Below, piece after piece: positions 46,353 to 55,057 of a stretch of 64,000 nucleotides of DNA. The notes beneath the pieces were generated by a model. That model worked only from the letters and a program-made list of their open reading frames with translations, searched no databases and had not been told where the DNA came from. Both the position numbers and the translations under genes were made by a program. Position 1 is the first letter of the stretch. The number at the start of each line of letters is the position of its first letter. This DNA comes from Streptomyces macrolidinus (GTDB lineage Bacteria; Actinomycetota; Actinomycetes; Streptomycetales; Streptomycetaceae), in assembly GCF_023887685.1 (NCBI RefSeq), contig NZ_JAMWMR010000009.1, forward strand, positions 1 to 64,000, written 5' to 3'.

Positions 46353-47471
46353 TCAGGAGGCGGCGGTGCGCAGCTTCTGGATGTCCTGGATGTCGATCCG
46401 CTCCGTCTCGTCATGGGCCGTCAGGTCGATGACCTGAGGGAGGGCGTGCCCCTTCGGCTCGGCGGGCTCGGCGCCGGACGCGGACTCCGCCTGGTGCGCG
46501 GCGAGCGCCTCCTGGCCGACGACGTCCGCGAGGTCCTCGTGCTGCACGGCGTCCAGGGACTCCGGGGTCTCCTGGGGCTCCGAGGCCTGGGGCTCCGGGG
46601 AGTCCTGCTCCTTCTGCCTGCCGAAGAAGTCGAAGCCGCCCTCGACGGCCGGGCGCCGTCGCGGCGTCGACGGGACGACGGCCACAGCGGTCGACACGGG
46701 GAGGTTCCCCGCGCCCTGGGTCGGCCGGGCGAGAGCCGGCAGGTACTGCGCGGCCGGGGCGGGCGCGTGCTCCGGCCCGGCGGCCGGGGCGTCCCCTTCC
46801 GCCGCGTCGCCCTCCTGCGCGGACGCGCTCGCCGACGTGGCGTCCTGCTCCGGCGTGCCGGTGTTCCGTCCGGCGAGCCGCTCCAGCGCCGCGTCGGCCC
46901 GCGCGAAGAGCGAGGAGCCCTCCGCGGAGAACGCCCGCACGGCCGACGACTCCACCGAGGGCGTGGCCTCCGTACCGGACGTGCTCTGTGCCGACGGAAG
47001 CGCGTGTGTCGGAGTGGTCGTCTCGATCGCGAGCAGGCGGCGGCCCTCCAGGGCGCTGGCCCGCTCCGTCTCGGCCGTGGCGTACCGCCGCAGGAGCGCC
47101 GCGTGTTCGTTGCGCAGCTTCGCCAGCTCCGCGCGCTTGGCCCGCAGCTTGTGCTCCAGCTTGGTGCGCAGCTCGCGCGACTCCTCCAGGTCGGTCTCCA
47201 GCTCGGCGACCCGCTCCTCATGGCGCCACTCGTCGTTCGCCTGCGCGCGCGTGAGGTCGGCGACGCGTTTGGTCGCGGCGACATCCCAGCGGCGCATGAT
47301 GAAGGAGCCGACGACCGTCGTCATCGCGGCACCCGCGGCCAGTCCGCGGAGCAGCATCGGCTCCGTGAACAGCCAGGGCGCCACGGCGCAGACGATCGAG
47401 ACGCCGGCGATCACCGAGGGGGGCAGCGTCCTGTGCAAGGGCGGGGAATGACGGTGACGTCCACGTGGCAT
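46353..47471 (-). CDS. Membrane protein with coiled coil and long variable tail
   Basis: A 372-aa protein. Two hydrophobic segments (about residues 19-37 and 41-60) are followed by a charged coiled coil (about 68-135: [24 protein letters not shown] and continuing, with ARRAEL-type heptads). The remaining 230 residues are Ala/Ser/Glu/Pro-rich and probably disordered, ending in [11 protein letters not shown]. No catalytic domain is seen. The topology resembles cytoskeletal or division-associated membrane anchors, but this is a guess. The ATG at 47471 is seven bases from minus-strand TAAGTT, leaderless. It has its own strong terminator. Confidence 0.8.
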   Translation of the reverse strand: MPRGRHRHSPPLHRTLPPSVIAGVSIVCAVAPWLFTEPMLLRGLAAGAAMTTVVGSFIMRRWDVAATKRVADLTRAQANDEWRHEERVAELETDLEESRELRTKLEHKLRAKRAELAKLRNEHAALLRRYATAETERASALEGRRLLAIETTTPTHALPSAQSTSGTEATPSVESSAVRAFSAEGSSLFARADAALERLAGRNTGTPEQDATSASASAQEGDAAEGDAPAAGPEHAPAPAAQYLPALARPTQGAGNLPVSTAVAVVPSTPRRRPAVEGGFDFFGRQKEQDSPEPQASEPQETPESLDAVQHEDLADVVGQEALAAHQAESASGAEPAEPKGHALPQVIDLTAHDETERIDIQDIQKLRTAAS

Positions 47472-47795
47472 GGCCAGAAACTTACCGCGCGTAGAGGGAT
47501 GATGGGGCGCCACCTGGTAAAAACGCGGCGACCGGGGGGCTTTCGTCACCGTCGGCACGTACCGGAAACGGAACCTCCACGTCCGGTATCCGGTGCAATT
47601 CCCTTGTTGCAGGCCCGTCATGGACGACTGAGGAGCGCATCGGCGCCCCCGCACAGGCCTTCTGACGCACCGCAAGGCACGATCGTGAACCGGCGCGACG
47701 ACTTACAAGATCATTTCTCGCCAGTCCATCGCCCGGCCCACCGGCCTCCCGCGGATCACGCGGAATTCCCCGTACCACCCGCAGTATTCACCCGC
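47472..47795. other. Intergenic region, no gene seen
   Basis: A 324-bp gap between two leftward genes. No coding region or tRNA was found. It holds the -10 (47479-47484, minus) of the coiled-coil gene. Right at its edge the perfect palindrome GCTCAGCGATCGCTGAGC (47794-47811) spans the stop codon of the esterase gene. Confidence 0.5.
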
Positions 47796-48923
47796 TCAGC
47801 GATCGCTGAGCCGTCCGCTCAGCCACTGCAGTGCTCCCGGGATCTCCCGCCGCCAGGTGTTGAAGTTGTGACCGCCGCTGTCGAGGATGATCGACGAGAT
47901 CCGGGTCACCCCTTTGGCCTGCACCTGCCCTATGAACTTGAGCGTGGCCCGGTAGTTGGCCTCACCCACCCTGCTGCTGCTGACGAGCAGTGAGGTGTCC
48001 GGCGGCGGCAGGTTCTTGAGACACCACCACAGGTCGGCGTGGTTCCGCAGCGCCGTGTCGCCGTGGAAGAGGTCGCCCGTGGTCGGGTCGATCGGCGCCG
48101 TGTAGTACGGCGACAGGCCCACCGCGGCGGCGTACACCTTCGGGTGGTGCATCGCCAGCTTCAGCGCGCAGTACCCGCCGGTGGAGTCGCCGATGATGCC
48201 CCAGCTCCCGGGCTTCCTGCCCACCCGGTAGTGGGCCATGACCGCGTCGGGCAGGTCCCTCGCGAAGAACGTCTCGGTCTGCGGACCGCCCGGCACGTTC
48301 ACGCACTCCGTGTCGCGCGGCGGCGCCACCGTCGGCCGCAGCATCACGAGGATCATCGGCTGCATCTTCCCGGTCTTGGCCAGCTCGTGAGCCGTCTGCG
48401 GGTAGTGCAGCCCCTTGATGAGCGCCTGCGCCGTCCCCGGGTAGCCGGTGAGGACCACGGTCGCGGGGAACGTCCGTGTGCGGTACTGGGGCTGGAAGTA
48501 CTCCGGCGGCAGATACACGAACGCGGGCGACGCGATACGGGTCTTGCGGCCCACGATGTCGACCTTCTGGATCTGGCCCCCGATCTGTGGCCGCGCACCC
48601 CCCGTCACGTTCACCTCCTGGGTGTCCGTCACCTGGAGCGGGCCGGCTCGCGACCCGGCGGCGTTGTGGTCGACCACCACACCCTGGCCGCTCTCCTGCC
48701 CGAACAGGTCCGCCCAGCTCGCGTAGAACCCGAACGCCTGGTTGGCGGCGAGCCCGATGGAGGCGAAGATCGTCAACTGCGTGGCGAACAGCAGACCGAC
48801 ACGTCCGATGACGGCCCGCCAGCTCCGCCGTGCGAGCCGCGGCCAGTACCAGACCGTGCCGACGAACAGCAGTACGGCGCACACGACCGCGAGTGCGAGC
48901 ACCTTGTTGCTCGTGAGACCCAT
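47796..48923 (-). CDS. Membrane-anchored esterase D/antigen 85-type hydrolase
   Basis: A 375-aa protein with two N-terminal hydrophobic segments (about residues 8-27 and 40-62) and an extracytoplasmic alpha/beta hydrolase domain of the esterase D family (PF00756-like). The nucleophile elbow GDSTGG and a terminal His in GGHNFNTW are visible. Such proteins include mycolyltransferases and various surface esterases; without mycolates in Streptomyces a lipid or cell-wall ester substrate is likely. The ATG at 48923 is used because the helix begins directly after it; the upstream GTG 48968 would add 15 residues. It is divergent from the MprF-like gene. Confidence 0.82.
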   Translation of the reverse strand: MGLTSNKVLALAVVCAVLLFVGTVWYWPRLARRSWRAVIGRVGLLFATQLTIFASIGLAANQAFGFYASWADLFGQESGQGVVVDHNAAGSRAGPLQVTDTQEVNVTGGARPQIGGQIQKVDIVGRKTRIASPAFVYLPPEYFQPQYRTRTFPATVVLTGYPGTAQALIKGLHYPQTAHELAKTGKMQPMILVMLRPTVAPPRDTECVNVPGGPQTETFFARDLPDAVMAHYRVGRKPGSWGIIGDSTGGYCALKLAMHHPKVYAAAVGLSPYYTAPIDPTTGDLFHGDTALRNHADLWWCLKNLPPPDTSLLVSSSRVGEANYRATLKFIGQVQAKGVTRISSIILDSGGHNFNTWRREIPGALQWLSGRLSDR

Positions 48924-49030
48924 GGGCTCCCCTGCCTGCGCTTTTTGTTCCGTGGGAGTCTCCCTCACACCTTCGCGAGGGCTTGCCCCGGCCTTTCCTT
49001 CGGCTTTGAAACGGCTTTGACATGGGGAGT

Positions 49031-49058
49031 GAACCTCGCTCCCCGAGACACCGTCCTA
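49031..49058 (+). promoter_or_regulatory. SigE-type promoter upstream of the MprF-like gene
   Basis: GAAC (49031-49034) and CGTC (49052-49055) are 17 bp apart, matching the GAAC-N16/17-CGTC pattern described for Streptomyces SigE promoters. The transcription start would lie near 49063, leaving a roughly 66-nt leader. The gene's homologue in S. coelicolor is, as far as I recall, a SigE target. Confidence 0.6.
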
Positions 49059-49128
49059 GAGGGCGCAATGTCGCCGGATGCCCTGATAGGCACCGGGCTC
49101 AAGGTCTCTCGAAGAACTACGGAACGCG

Positions 49129-50979
49129 ATGTCTGTCAGGATAGATGGGGAATTGTCGGGCGAGGTTCCGGGGCGGTCGCAGGTGATCCGGCGCATACTC
49201 CGTGGCCCGCGCCCCGAAGTGGTCCCCGCCCTGATCGCCAGGGCGTGCACGCTCGTGGGCGTCCTGGACGTCGCGGCAGGCGTGTTCCCTCGCTTCCGCA
49301 ACAGCCGTATGCACCGCCTGGCCGAGGTCCTGCCCGGTGCGCTCGGCCCGTTCGCGGCGGCCCTGTCGCTGAGCGTCGGCATCCTGTTGCTGCTCCTCGC
49401 GCACGGGCTGCGGCGGCGCAAGCGCCGGGCCTGGCGGGCGGCGGTTCTTCTGCTGCCGGGGGGCGCGGTGGCGCAGTCCGCCTACCGCCACTCGGTCCTC
49501 GGCGTGCTCATCTCGGTGGCGCTGCTGCTGCCCCTGCTGCTGCACCGCGCCGAGTTCGCGGCCCTGCCGGATCCCCGCAGCCGCTGGCGCGCGCTCGCCA
49601 ACTTCGTCCTCATGAGCGCCGGTTCGCTGGGGCTCGGCCTGGTCATCGTCAGCGTCCACCCACACCGCACGGTCGGCGACCCGAGCCTGTCCGAGCGCAT
49701 CGCCCACGTCCTGTACGGCCTCCTCGGCTTCGAGGGCCCCGTCGACTACACCGGCAACACCTCCTGGACGGTGGGCTTCTCGCTCGGCGCGCTCGGCCTG
49801 CTGACCGCGGTCACCACGATCTATCTCGCCTTCCGCCCCGAGCACCCGGCCGCCCGGCTCACCGAGGAGGACGAGGCACGACTGCGCGCCCTGCTGGCCA
49901 AGCACGGCGGCCGGGACTCCCTCGGCCACTTCGCGCTCCGCCGGGACAAGGCGGTCGTCTTCTCGCCGAGCGGCAAGGCGGCGGTGACGTACCGCGTCGT
50001 CTCGGGCGTGATGCTGGCCAGCGGCGACCCCATCGGCGACGTGGAGGCCTGGCCCGGTGCCATCGAGCGCTTCATGGACGAGGCGAAGGCCCACTCCTGG
50101 ACCCCCGCGGTCCTCGGCTGCTCCGAGACGGGCGGCGAGGTGTGGACCCGCGAGACCGGCCTGGACGCCCTCGAACTGGGCGACGAGGCGGTGGTGGACG
50201 TCGCGGGTTTCTCCCTCGCCGGCCGTGCGATGCGCAACGTGCGCCAGATGGTGAAGCGCATCGAGCGCGCCGGCTACGAAACCCGGGTACGGCGCATCCG
50301 TGACCTCGGCGAGGGAGAACTGGAGCGCATACGGCACGCCGCCGAGGACTGGCGCGGTACGGACACCGAGCGCGGCTTCTCCATGGCGCTCGGCCGCATC
50401 GGCGACCCGGCCGACGGTGACTGCCTGATCGCCACGGCCCACCGGGTCGACGGGCAGGGCGAGACGGGGTCGAGCCCCTACGGCGATCTGAAGGCGATCC
50501 TGCACTTCGTTCCCTGGGGCACCAAGGGGGCCTCCCTCGACCTGATGCGCCGCGACCGCTCGGCGGATCCGGGCATGAACGAACTGCTGATCGTGGCCGC
50601 GCTCCAGGCCGCCCCCAAGTTCGGTATCGAGCACGTCTCGCTGAACTTCGCGAACTTCCGCTCGGCGCTGGCGCGCGGCGAGAAGATCGGCGCGGGCCCG
50701 GTGCTGCGGATGTGGCGGAGCCTGCTGCTCTTCCTCTCCCGCTGGTTCCAGATCGAGTCGCTGTACAAGTTCAACGCGAAGTTCCAGCCCCGCTGGGAGC
50801 CGCGCTTCGTGGTCTACGCGTCCTCCCGCGACCTTCCGCGCATCGGTCTGGCGGCCATGCGCGCCGAGGGCTTCGTGAACGTGGCGCTCCCGCGCTTGCT
50901 GCGCCGCAGGCCCCGTCCCACGCCTCCGTGCGCGCACGGAGGCGTGGAGCGGGGGGCGGAGGCCACGGGCAGGGTCTGA
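49129..50979 (+). CDS. MprF-like phosphatidylglycerol lysyltransferase family protein
   Basis: A 616-aa protein. The N-terminal part has about six hydrophobic helices (residues 30-245); the C-terminal part is a DUF2156-type aminoacyl-phosphatidylglycerol synthase catalytic domain (GDPIGDVEAW, ALELGDEAVVDV, RNVRQMVKRIE, LKAILHFVPWGTKGASLDLMR). MprF enzymes move Lys or Ala from tRNA to phosphatidylglycerol and protect from cationic peptides; a flippase part is reduced here. The SigE-like promoter upstream fits an envelope-defence role alongside sigE-cseABC. The start ATG 49129 is supported by a weak GGAAC; a later start is possible. The transferred amino acid is unknown. Confidence 0.88.
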   Translation: MSVRIDGELSGEVPGRSQVIRRILRGPRPEVVPALIARACTLVGVLDVAAGVFPRFRNSRMHRLAEVLPGALGPFAAALSLSVGILLLLLAHGLRRRKRRAWRAAVLLLPGGAVAQSAYRHSVLGVLISVALLLPLLLHRAEFAALPDPRSRWRALANFVLMSAGSLGLGLVIVSVHPHRTVGDPSLSERIAHVLYGLLGFEGPVDYTGNTSWTVGFSLGALGLLTAVTTIYLAFRPEHPAARLTEEDEARLRALLAKHGGRDSLGHFALRRDKAVVFSPSGKAAVTYRVVSGVMLASGDPIGDVEAWPGAIERFMDEAKAHSWTPAVLGCSETGGEVWTRETGLDALELGDEAVVDVAGFSLAGRAMRNVRQMVKRIERAGYETRVRRIRDLGEGELERIRHAAEDWRGTDTERGFSMALGRIGDPADGDCLIATAHRVDGQGETGSSPYGDLKAILHFVPWGTKGASLDLMRRDRSADPGMNELLIVAALQAAPKFGIEHVSLNFANFRSALARGEKIGAGPVLRMWRSLLLFLSRWFQIESLYKFNAKFQPRWEPRFVVYASSRDLPRIGLAAMRAEGFVNVALPRLLRRRPRPTPPCAHGGVERGAEATGRV

Positions 50980-51055
50980 TCCACCGCTCCCCCGGCCCCC
51001 GGTGGCCCGCCCCCGCGAGCGGAGCCCGGGGACGCCGGGGGCCTACGCTGAACGT

Positions 51056-51961
51056 ATGAGCACGAAGACCGGGCGGGGCCACGTGGCAGGCCTTCCGACA
51101 TGGGACCGCTGCGCGGTCATGGGTGTCGTCAACGTCACCCCCGACTCCTTCTCCGACGGTGGCCGCTGGTTCGACACCGCCACCGCCGTCAAGCACGGCC
51201 TCGACCTGGTCGCCGAGGGTGCCGACCTCGTCGACGTCGGCGGCGAGTCCACCCGGCCCGGCGCCACCCGCGTCGACGAGGCCGAGGAACTGCGACGTGT
51301 CGTACCCGTCGTGCGCGGCCTCGTCGCCGAGGGCGTCACGGTCTCCGTGGACACCATGCGCGCCTCCGTCGCCGAACAGGCCCTCGCCGCCGGTGCCACC
51401 CTCGTCAACGACGTCAGCGGCGGCCTCGCCGACCCCGCGATGATCCCGGTCGTCGCGGCGGCGGGCGCCCCCTTCGTGGTCATGCACTGGCGCGGCATCC
51501 TCCAGGGCGACGGCATCAAGGGCGACTACGCGGACGTCGTCGGCGAGGTCGTCGACGAGCTGCACGCGCGCGTGGCGGCGGTGCTGGAGGGCGGCGTCGC
51601 CCCCGACCGGATCGTCATCGACCCCGGCCTCGGCTTCTCCAAGGAGGCCGAACACGACCTGGTCCTCCTCGCCCATCTCGACCGCCTGCTCGCGCTCGGC
51701 CACCCACTGCTGGTCGCGGCCTCCCGCAAGCGGTTCCTGGGGCACGTCCTGGCCGGTCCGGACGGCGCGCCGCCGCCCGCGCGGGAGCGCGACGCCGCCA
51801 CGGCCGCCGTCTCCGCGCTCGCCGCCCAGGCCGGAGCATGGGCCGTACGCGTGCACGAGGTGCGCGCGACAGCGGACGCGGTCCGCGTGGCACGCGCCAT
51901 CGAGGGGGCCCGCGCGTCGGACCGCGCACCCCGCACCGGCACCCCCGAAGGAGCCCGGTGA
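51056..51961 (+). CDS. folP: Dihydropteroate synthase
   Basis: It condenses 4-aminobenzoate with 6-hydroxymethyl-dihydropterin pyrophosphate and is the sulfonamide target. The 301-aa TIM-barrel protein has GVVNVTPDSFSDGG, VGGESTRPGA, LVNDVSGG, IDPGLGFSK and ASRKRFLGH. The C terminus extends about 15 residues beyond typical. The ATG at 51056 is six bases downstream of TACGCT (51044-51049), a leaderless start. Its stop overlaps the start of the NTF2-like gene by four bases. It is the first gene of the folate cluster; Streptomyces also carry a second, divergent DHPS-like gene elsewhere. Confidence 0.96.
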   Translation: MSTKTGRGHVAGLPTWDRCAVMGVVNVTPDSFSDGGRWFDTATAVKHGLDLVAEGADLVDVGGESTRPGATRVDEAEELRRVVPVVRGLVAEGVTVSVDTMRASVAEQALAAGATLVNDVSGGLADPAMIPVVAAAGAPFVVMHWRGILQGDGIKGDYADVVGEVVDELHARVAAVLEGGVAPDRIVIDPGLGFSKEAEHDLVLLAHLDRLLALGHPLLVAASRKRFLGHVLAGPDGAPPPARERDAATAAVSALAAQAGAWAVRVHEVRATADAVRVARAIEGARASDRAPRTGTPEGAR

Positions 51962-52461
51962 GCACGGCCCACACCGACGTCGAACAGGTCGAGCAGGCCA
52001 ACACCGCCTTCTACGAGGCCTTGGAGCAGGGCGACTTCGAGACGCTGTCCACGCTCTGGCTGACGCCCGCCGACCTGGGCGTCGACGAGGAGTACCACGA
52101 CCCGGCCGACACCGGGGTGATCTCCTGCGTCCACCCCGGCTGGCCGGTGCTGACCGGCCGCGGCGAGGTCCTCCGGTCGTACGCGCTGATCATGGCGAAC
52201 ACCGACTACATCCAGTTCTTCCTCACCGATGTGCACGTCTCCGTGACCGGTGACACCGCCCTGGTGACCTGCACCGAGAACATCCTCAGCGGGGGCCCGG
52301 CCCCGGACGACGGCACCGAGCTGGGTCCGCTCGTCGGCCAGCTCGTGGTCGCCACGAACGTGTTCCGCCGCACCGCGGAGGGCTGGAAGCTCTGGTCGCA
52401 CCACGCCTCACCGGTCCTGGCCGAGTCGAACGACGACGAGGAGGAGGACTCCGCCCCGTGA
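51958..52461 (+). CDS. NTF2-like (SnoaL_3-type) protein in the folate cluster
   Basis: A 167-aa protein of the nuclear transport factor 2-like superfamily (SnoaL_3/DUF4440 type): VEQANTAFYEALEQGDFETLSTLWL, then HPGWPVLTGRGEVLRSYA and a C-terminal WKLWSHHASP. The fold forms a cone-shaped pocket used for small-molecule binding or catalysis; its role in folate synthesis is unknown. The GTG at 51958 overlaps the folP stop (GTGA) and has GAAGGAG upstream, so it is translationally coupled. The acidic C terminus ends in NDDEEEDSAP. The same arrangement is, as I recall, conserved in streptomycetes. Confidence 0.85.
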   Translation: MSTAHTDVEQVEQANTAFYEALEQGDFETLSTLWLTPADLGVDEEYHDPADTGVISCVHPGWPVLTGRGEVLRSYALIMANTDYIQFFLTDVHVSVTGDTALVTCTENILSGGPAPDDGTELGPLVGQLVVATNVFRRTAEGWKLWSHHASPVLAESNDDEEEDSAP

Positions 52462-52726
52462 GCGGGCTCCCGGTGGCGGCGGGCGGTGCTCGTGCCTGAC
52501 GCGGCCCTAGTGGCCGGAATCACCCGGCCCCGGCTTGGGTGGCCGCCTTCGCGTGCGCCATCGTGTTTCCCAGGAGAACGCCCGGTGAACCCTCGCGGCC
52601 GTCTTGCGAGCGGACGCCTTCGCGGGCCCTCGCTGTCAGTGCCCGCCGGTAGATTCGTTCGAGACCGGTGAGCCGACCGCACGTGGTGACCACCGCCGCT
52701 TACCGACGATTGCAGGAGTGATTCGC

Positions 52727-53086
52727 GTGGATCGTGTCGCGCTGCGCGGCCTGAGGGCCCGAGGCCACCACGGAGTGTTCCCCGAGGAACGCGCGAAGGG
52801 CCAGACCTTCGTCGTGGACCTCGTCCTGGGCCTGGACACCCGGCCTGCCGCCGCCGCCGACGATCTGACGAAGACCGTGCACTACGGCGTCGTGGCGGAG
52901 GAGGTCGTGGCCCTCGTCGAAGGAGAACCCGTCGACCTCCTCGAGACGCTCGCCGAGCGCATCGCCCGCTCCTGCCTCGCGCACGCCCCGGTCCAGGAGG
53001 TCGAGGTGTGTGTGCACAAACCGGAGGCACCGATCACGGTCCCCTTCGACGACGTGACCGTCACGATCACCCGGAGCCGAGTATGA
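52727..53086 (+). CDS. folB: Dihydroneopterin aldolase
   Basis: It cleaves dihydroneopterin to 6-hydroxymethyl-dihydropterin. The 119-aa protein has the compact FolB fold: GHHGVFPEERAKGQTFVVDL, the catalytic-Lys segment region and VDLLETLAERIA, with VCVHKPEAPI near the end. The GTG at 52727 (VDRVALRG) has CAGGAG at 52713-52718; the upstream GTG 52718 overlaps it. The 265-bp gap before it holds no gene but a TAGATT -10-like hexamer near 52650, so the gene may have its own promoter. Its stop overlaps the folK start by four bases. Confidence 0.94.
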   Translation: MDRVALRGLRARGHHGVFPEERAKGQTFVVDLVLGLDTRPAAAADDLTKTVHYGVVAEEVVALVEGEPVDLLETLAERIARSCLAHAPVQEVEVCVHKPEAPITVPFDDVTVTITRSRV

Positions 53087-53691
53087 CCGCCTTCTTCCCC
53101 AAGGGTCAGAGCGACCCGACCGTACAACCGGTGCCCGCCTCCGTGGTGGAACGCGTCGACGCCGACACGACCCTCCAGAACCCCCGCCGCGCGGTGATCT
53201 CCCTGGGGTCGAACCTGGGCAATCGGCTGGAGACGCTCCAGGGCGCCATCGACGCCCTGGAGGACACCCCGGGCGTCCGCGTCAAGGCCGTCTCCCCGGT
53301 GTACGAGACGGAGCCCTGGGGCGTGGATCCCGGCAGCCAGCCCTCGTACTTCAACGCCGTCGTCGTCGTGAAGACGACCCTCCCCCCGTCCTCGCTGCTG
53401 GAGCGGGCACATGCCGTGGAGGAGGCCTTCCGCCGGGTGCGGGACGAACGGTGGGGCCCGCGCACGCTCGACATGGACATCATCACGTACGCGGATGTCG
53501 TCTCCGACGACCCGGTGCTGACGCTTCCCCACCCCCGCGCCCATGAGCGGGCGTTCGTCCTCGCGCCGTGGCACGACCTGGACCCCGAGGCCCAGCTCCC
53601 CGGCCGCGGCCCGGTGGCCGACCTGCTCGCCCTGGTCACCCGCGCCGGTGTCACGCCCCGCCCCGACCTGGAACTCCGGCTGCCCGAGTAG
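53083..53691 (+). CDS. folK: 2-amino-4-hydroxy-6-hydroxymethyldihydropteridine pyrophosphokinase
   Basis: It transfers pyrophosphate from ATP to hydroxymethyl-dihydropterin. The 202-aa protein has AVISLGSNLGNRLE, VYETEPWGV and RWGPRTLDMDIITY (the HPPK signature), then HPRAHERAFVLAPW. It has an N-terminal extension of about 35 residues compared with E. coli HPPK. It begins at ATG 53083, overlapping the folB TGA. The three folate enzymes folB, folK and folP are thus coupled. A DUF3180 membrane gene follows at 77 bp. Confidence 0.95.
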   Translation: MTAFFPKGQSDPTVQPVPASVVERVDADTTLQNPRRAVISLGSNLGNRLETLQGAIDALEDTPGVRVKAVSPVYETEPWGVDPGSQPSYFNAVVVVKTTLPPSSLLERAHAVEEAFRRVRDERWGPRTLDMDIITYADVVSDDPVLTLPHPRAHERAFVLAPWHDLDPEAQLPGRGPVADLLALVTRAGVTPRPDLELRLPE

Positions 53692-53768
53692 TCGTTAAGG
53701 TCTACCGGGCCAGGATCCCCGGATCCACGATCATGGACGGCCCACGGCCGGGCTGACGAAGGGACATC

Positions 53769-54254
53769 GTGAAAGAGCTGCGCATTCGGACGCTGGCGGC
53801 GGTGTTCGTGGTGGCCGGAGTGCTGTCCTGGGCGGGCGCCCGGCTGTGGTCCGCGGTGGACACGCTGCCCAGCGTCCCCCTGGCCGCGCCCATCGTCCTC
53901 GCCCTGATCGCCGTGGTCCTGCTGGCCACGGCGCTCTCCCTCCGCGCCCGCCTCAAGGCCCAGCGGGAGCGCCGAGCCGACGCGAAGGGGGTCGACCCGC
54001 TGATGGCGGCCCGCGCCGTCGTCTTCGGCCAGGCCAGCGCCCTCGTCGCGGCCCTGGTCGCCGGCATGTACGGCGGCACGGGCGTCGTCCTCCTGGAGTC
54101 CCTGGACCAGCCCGCCCGCCGCGACCAGGCCATCTACGCCGGTCTCTCGCTCGTGGCCGGTATCGCGGTGATAGCGGCGGCCCTGTTCCTGGAGCGGGTC
54201 TGCAAGCTCCCCGAGGACGACGAACACAACGGCGGTACGGCGCCGACGACCTGA
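53769..54254 (+). CDS. DUF3180 family membrane protein
   Basis: A 161-aa membrane protein with four hydrophobic helices (about residues 10-27, 37-57, 84-105 and 121-142), linked to the folate genes in many actinobacteria and annotated as DUF3180. The role is unknown; context suggests a link with folate metabolism or transport, but no transporter signature is seen. The GTG at 53769 has GAAGGGA upstream. It converges on folE with a gap of 49 bp. Confidence 0.85.
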   Translation: MKELRIRTLAAVFVVAGVLSWAGARLWSAVDTLPSVPLAAPIVLALIAVVLLATALSLRARLKAQRERRADAKGVDPLMAARAVVFGQASALVAALVAGMYGGTGVVLLESLDQPARRDQAIYAGLSLVAGIAVIAAALFLERVCKLPEDDEHNGGTAPTT

Positions 54255-54303
54255 CGGGCGCCCGCGATCACGGCAGCCGCCCCGCCAGGCCGGCGCTTCC
54301 GGG

Positions 54304-54909
54304 TCAGCGCGCCAGTATCAGGCTCATCGCCTCGGACCGGGTCGTGGCGTCCCGGAGCTGACCCCGCACGGCCGATGTCGTCGTCTTGGCGCCCGGCTTG
54401 CGGATGCCCCGGACGGACATGCACATGTGCTCCGCCTCGACCACCACGATGGCGCCGCGCGCCTCGAGGATGCGCATCAGCGAGTCGGCTATCTGCGTGG
54501 TGAGTCGTTCCTGCACCTGCGGACGGCGCGCGAAGACATCGACCAGCCGCGCCAGCTTCGACAGGCCGGTGATCTTCCCGCTCTCGGCCGGGATGTACCC
54601 GACATGGGCCACCCCGTGGAACGGCAGCAGATGGTGCTCGCACAGGCTGACGATCTCGATGTCCTTGACCAGCACCATCTCGTCGTGCCCGAGATCGAAC
54701 GTCGTCGTCAGGACGTCCTCGGGCTCCTGCCGAAGCCCCGCCAGAAGCTCCCGGTACGCGCGCGCCACCCTGCCGGGCGTATCACGCAGCCCCTCGCGGT
54801 CCGGGTCCTCCCCGACCGCGATGAGCAGTTCCCGTACGGCGTTCTCCGCGCGCTTCTCGTCGAACTCGCCGATCGTGCCCTCGCCGTCCAGTGTCACCGG
54901 GTCGATCAT
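54304..54909 (-). CDS. folE: GTP cyclohydrolase I
   Basis: It opens GTP to form dihydroneopterin triphosphate, the first step of the folate pathway. The 201-aa protein has the zinc-ligand segment [12 protein letters not shown] (Cys and His), [18 protein letters not shown] and the second Cys in HMCMSVRGI. It is oriented opposite to folP-folK. The ATG at 54909 has no strong Shine-Dalgarno. ftsH lies just upstream on the same strand, with a hairpin between them that would separate the two transcripts. Confidence 0.96.
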   Translation of the reverse strand: MIDPVTLDGEGTIGEFDEKRAENAVRELLIAVGEDPDREGLRDTPGRVARAYRELLAGLRQEPEDVLTTTFDLGHDEMVLVKDIEIVSLCEHHLLPFHGVAHVGYIPAESGKITGLSKLARLVDVFARRPQVQERLTTQIADSLMRILEARGAIVVVEAEHMCMSVRGIRKPGAKTTTSAVRGQLRDATTRSEAMSLILAR

Positions 54910-54981
54910 CTGTTGCCTCGTTCCTGCGCCTTACGGATCACGCGTTCCTGTGCGGTCGTTCCTGCGCGGTCTTATGGAAAT

Positions 54982-55016
54982 GCCGCGTCCCCCAGGCTAA
55001 GCCCAGGGGACGCGGC
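54982..55016 (-). terminator. ftsH terminator
   Basis: An 11-bp stem GCCGCGTCCCC/GGGGACGCGGC (54982-54992/55006-55016) lies about 40 bases past the ftsH stop, before folE. Confidence 0.8.
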
Positions 55017-55057
55017 GGAAATTCCGGGCCTGGTGAGGCCCGTCGGGACGGCTGGGG

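Noticed and set aside
47794..47811. Perfect 18-bp palindrome at the esterase stop codon as an operator
   Set aside because: It mostly encodes the last residues of the esterase; without a promoter nearby, chance or weak terminator function is equally likely.
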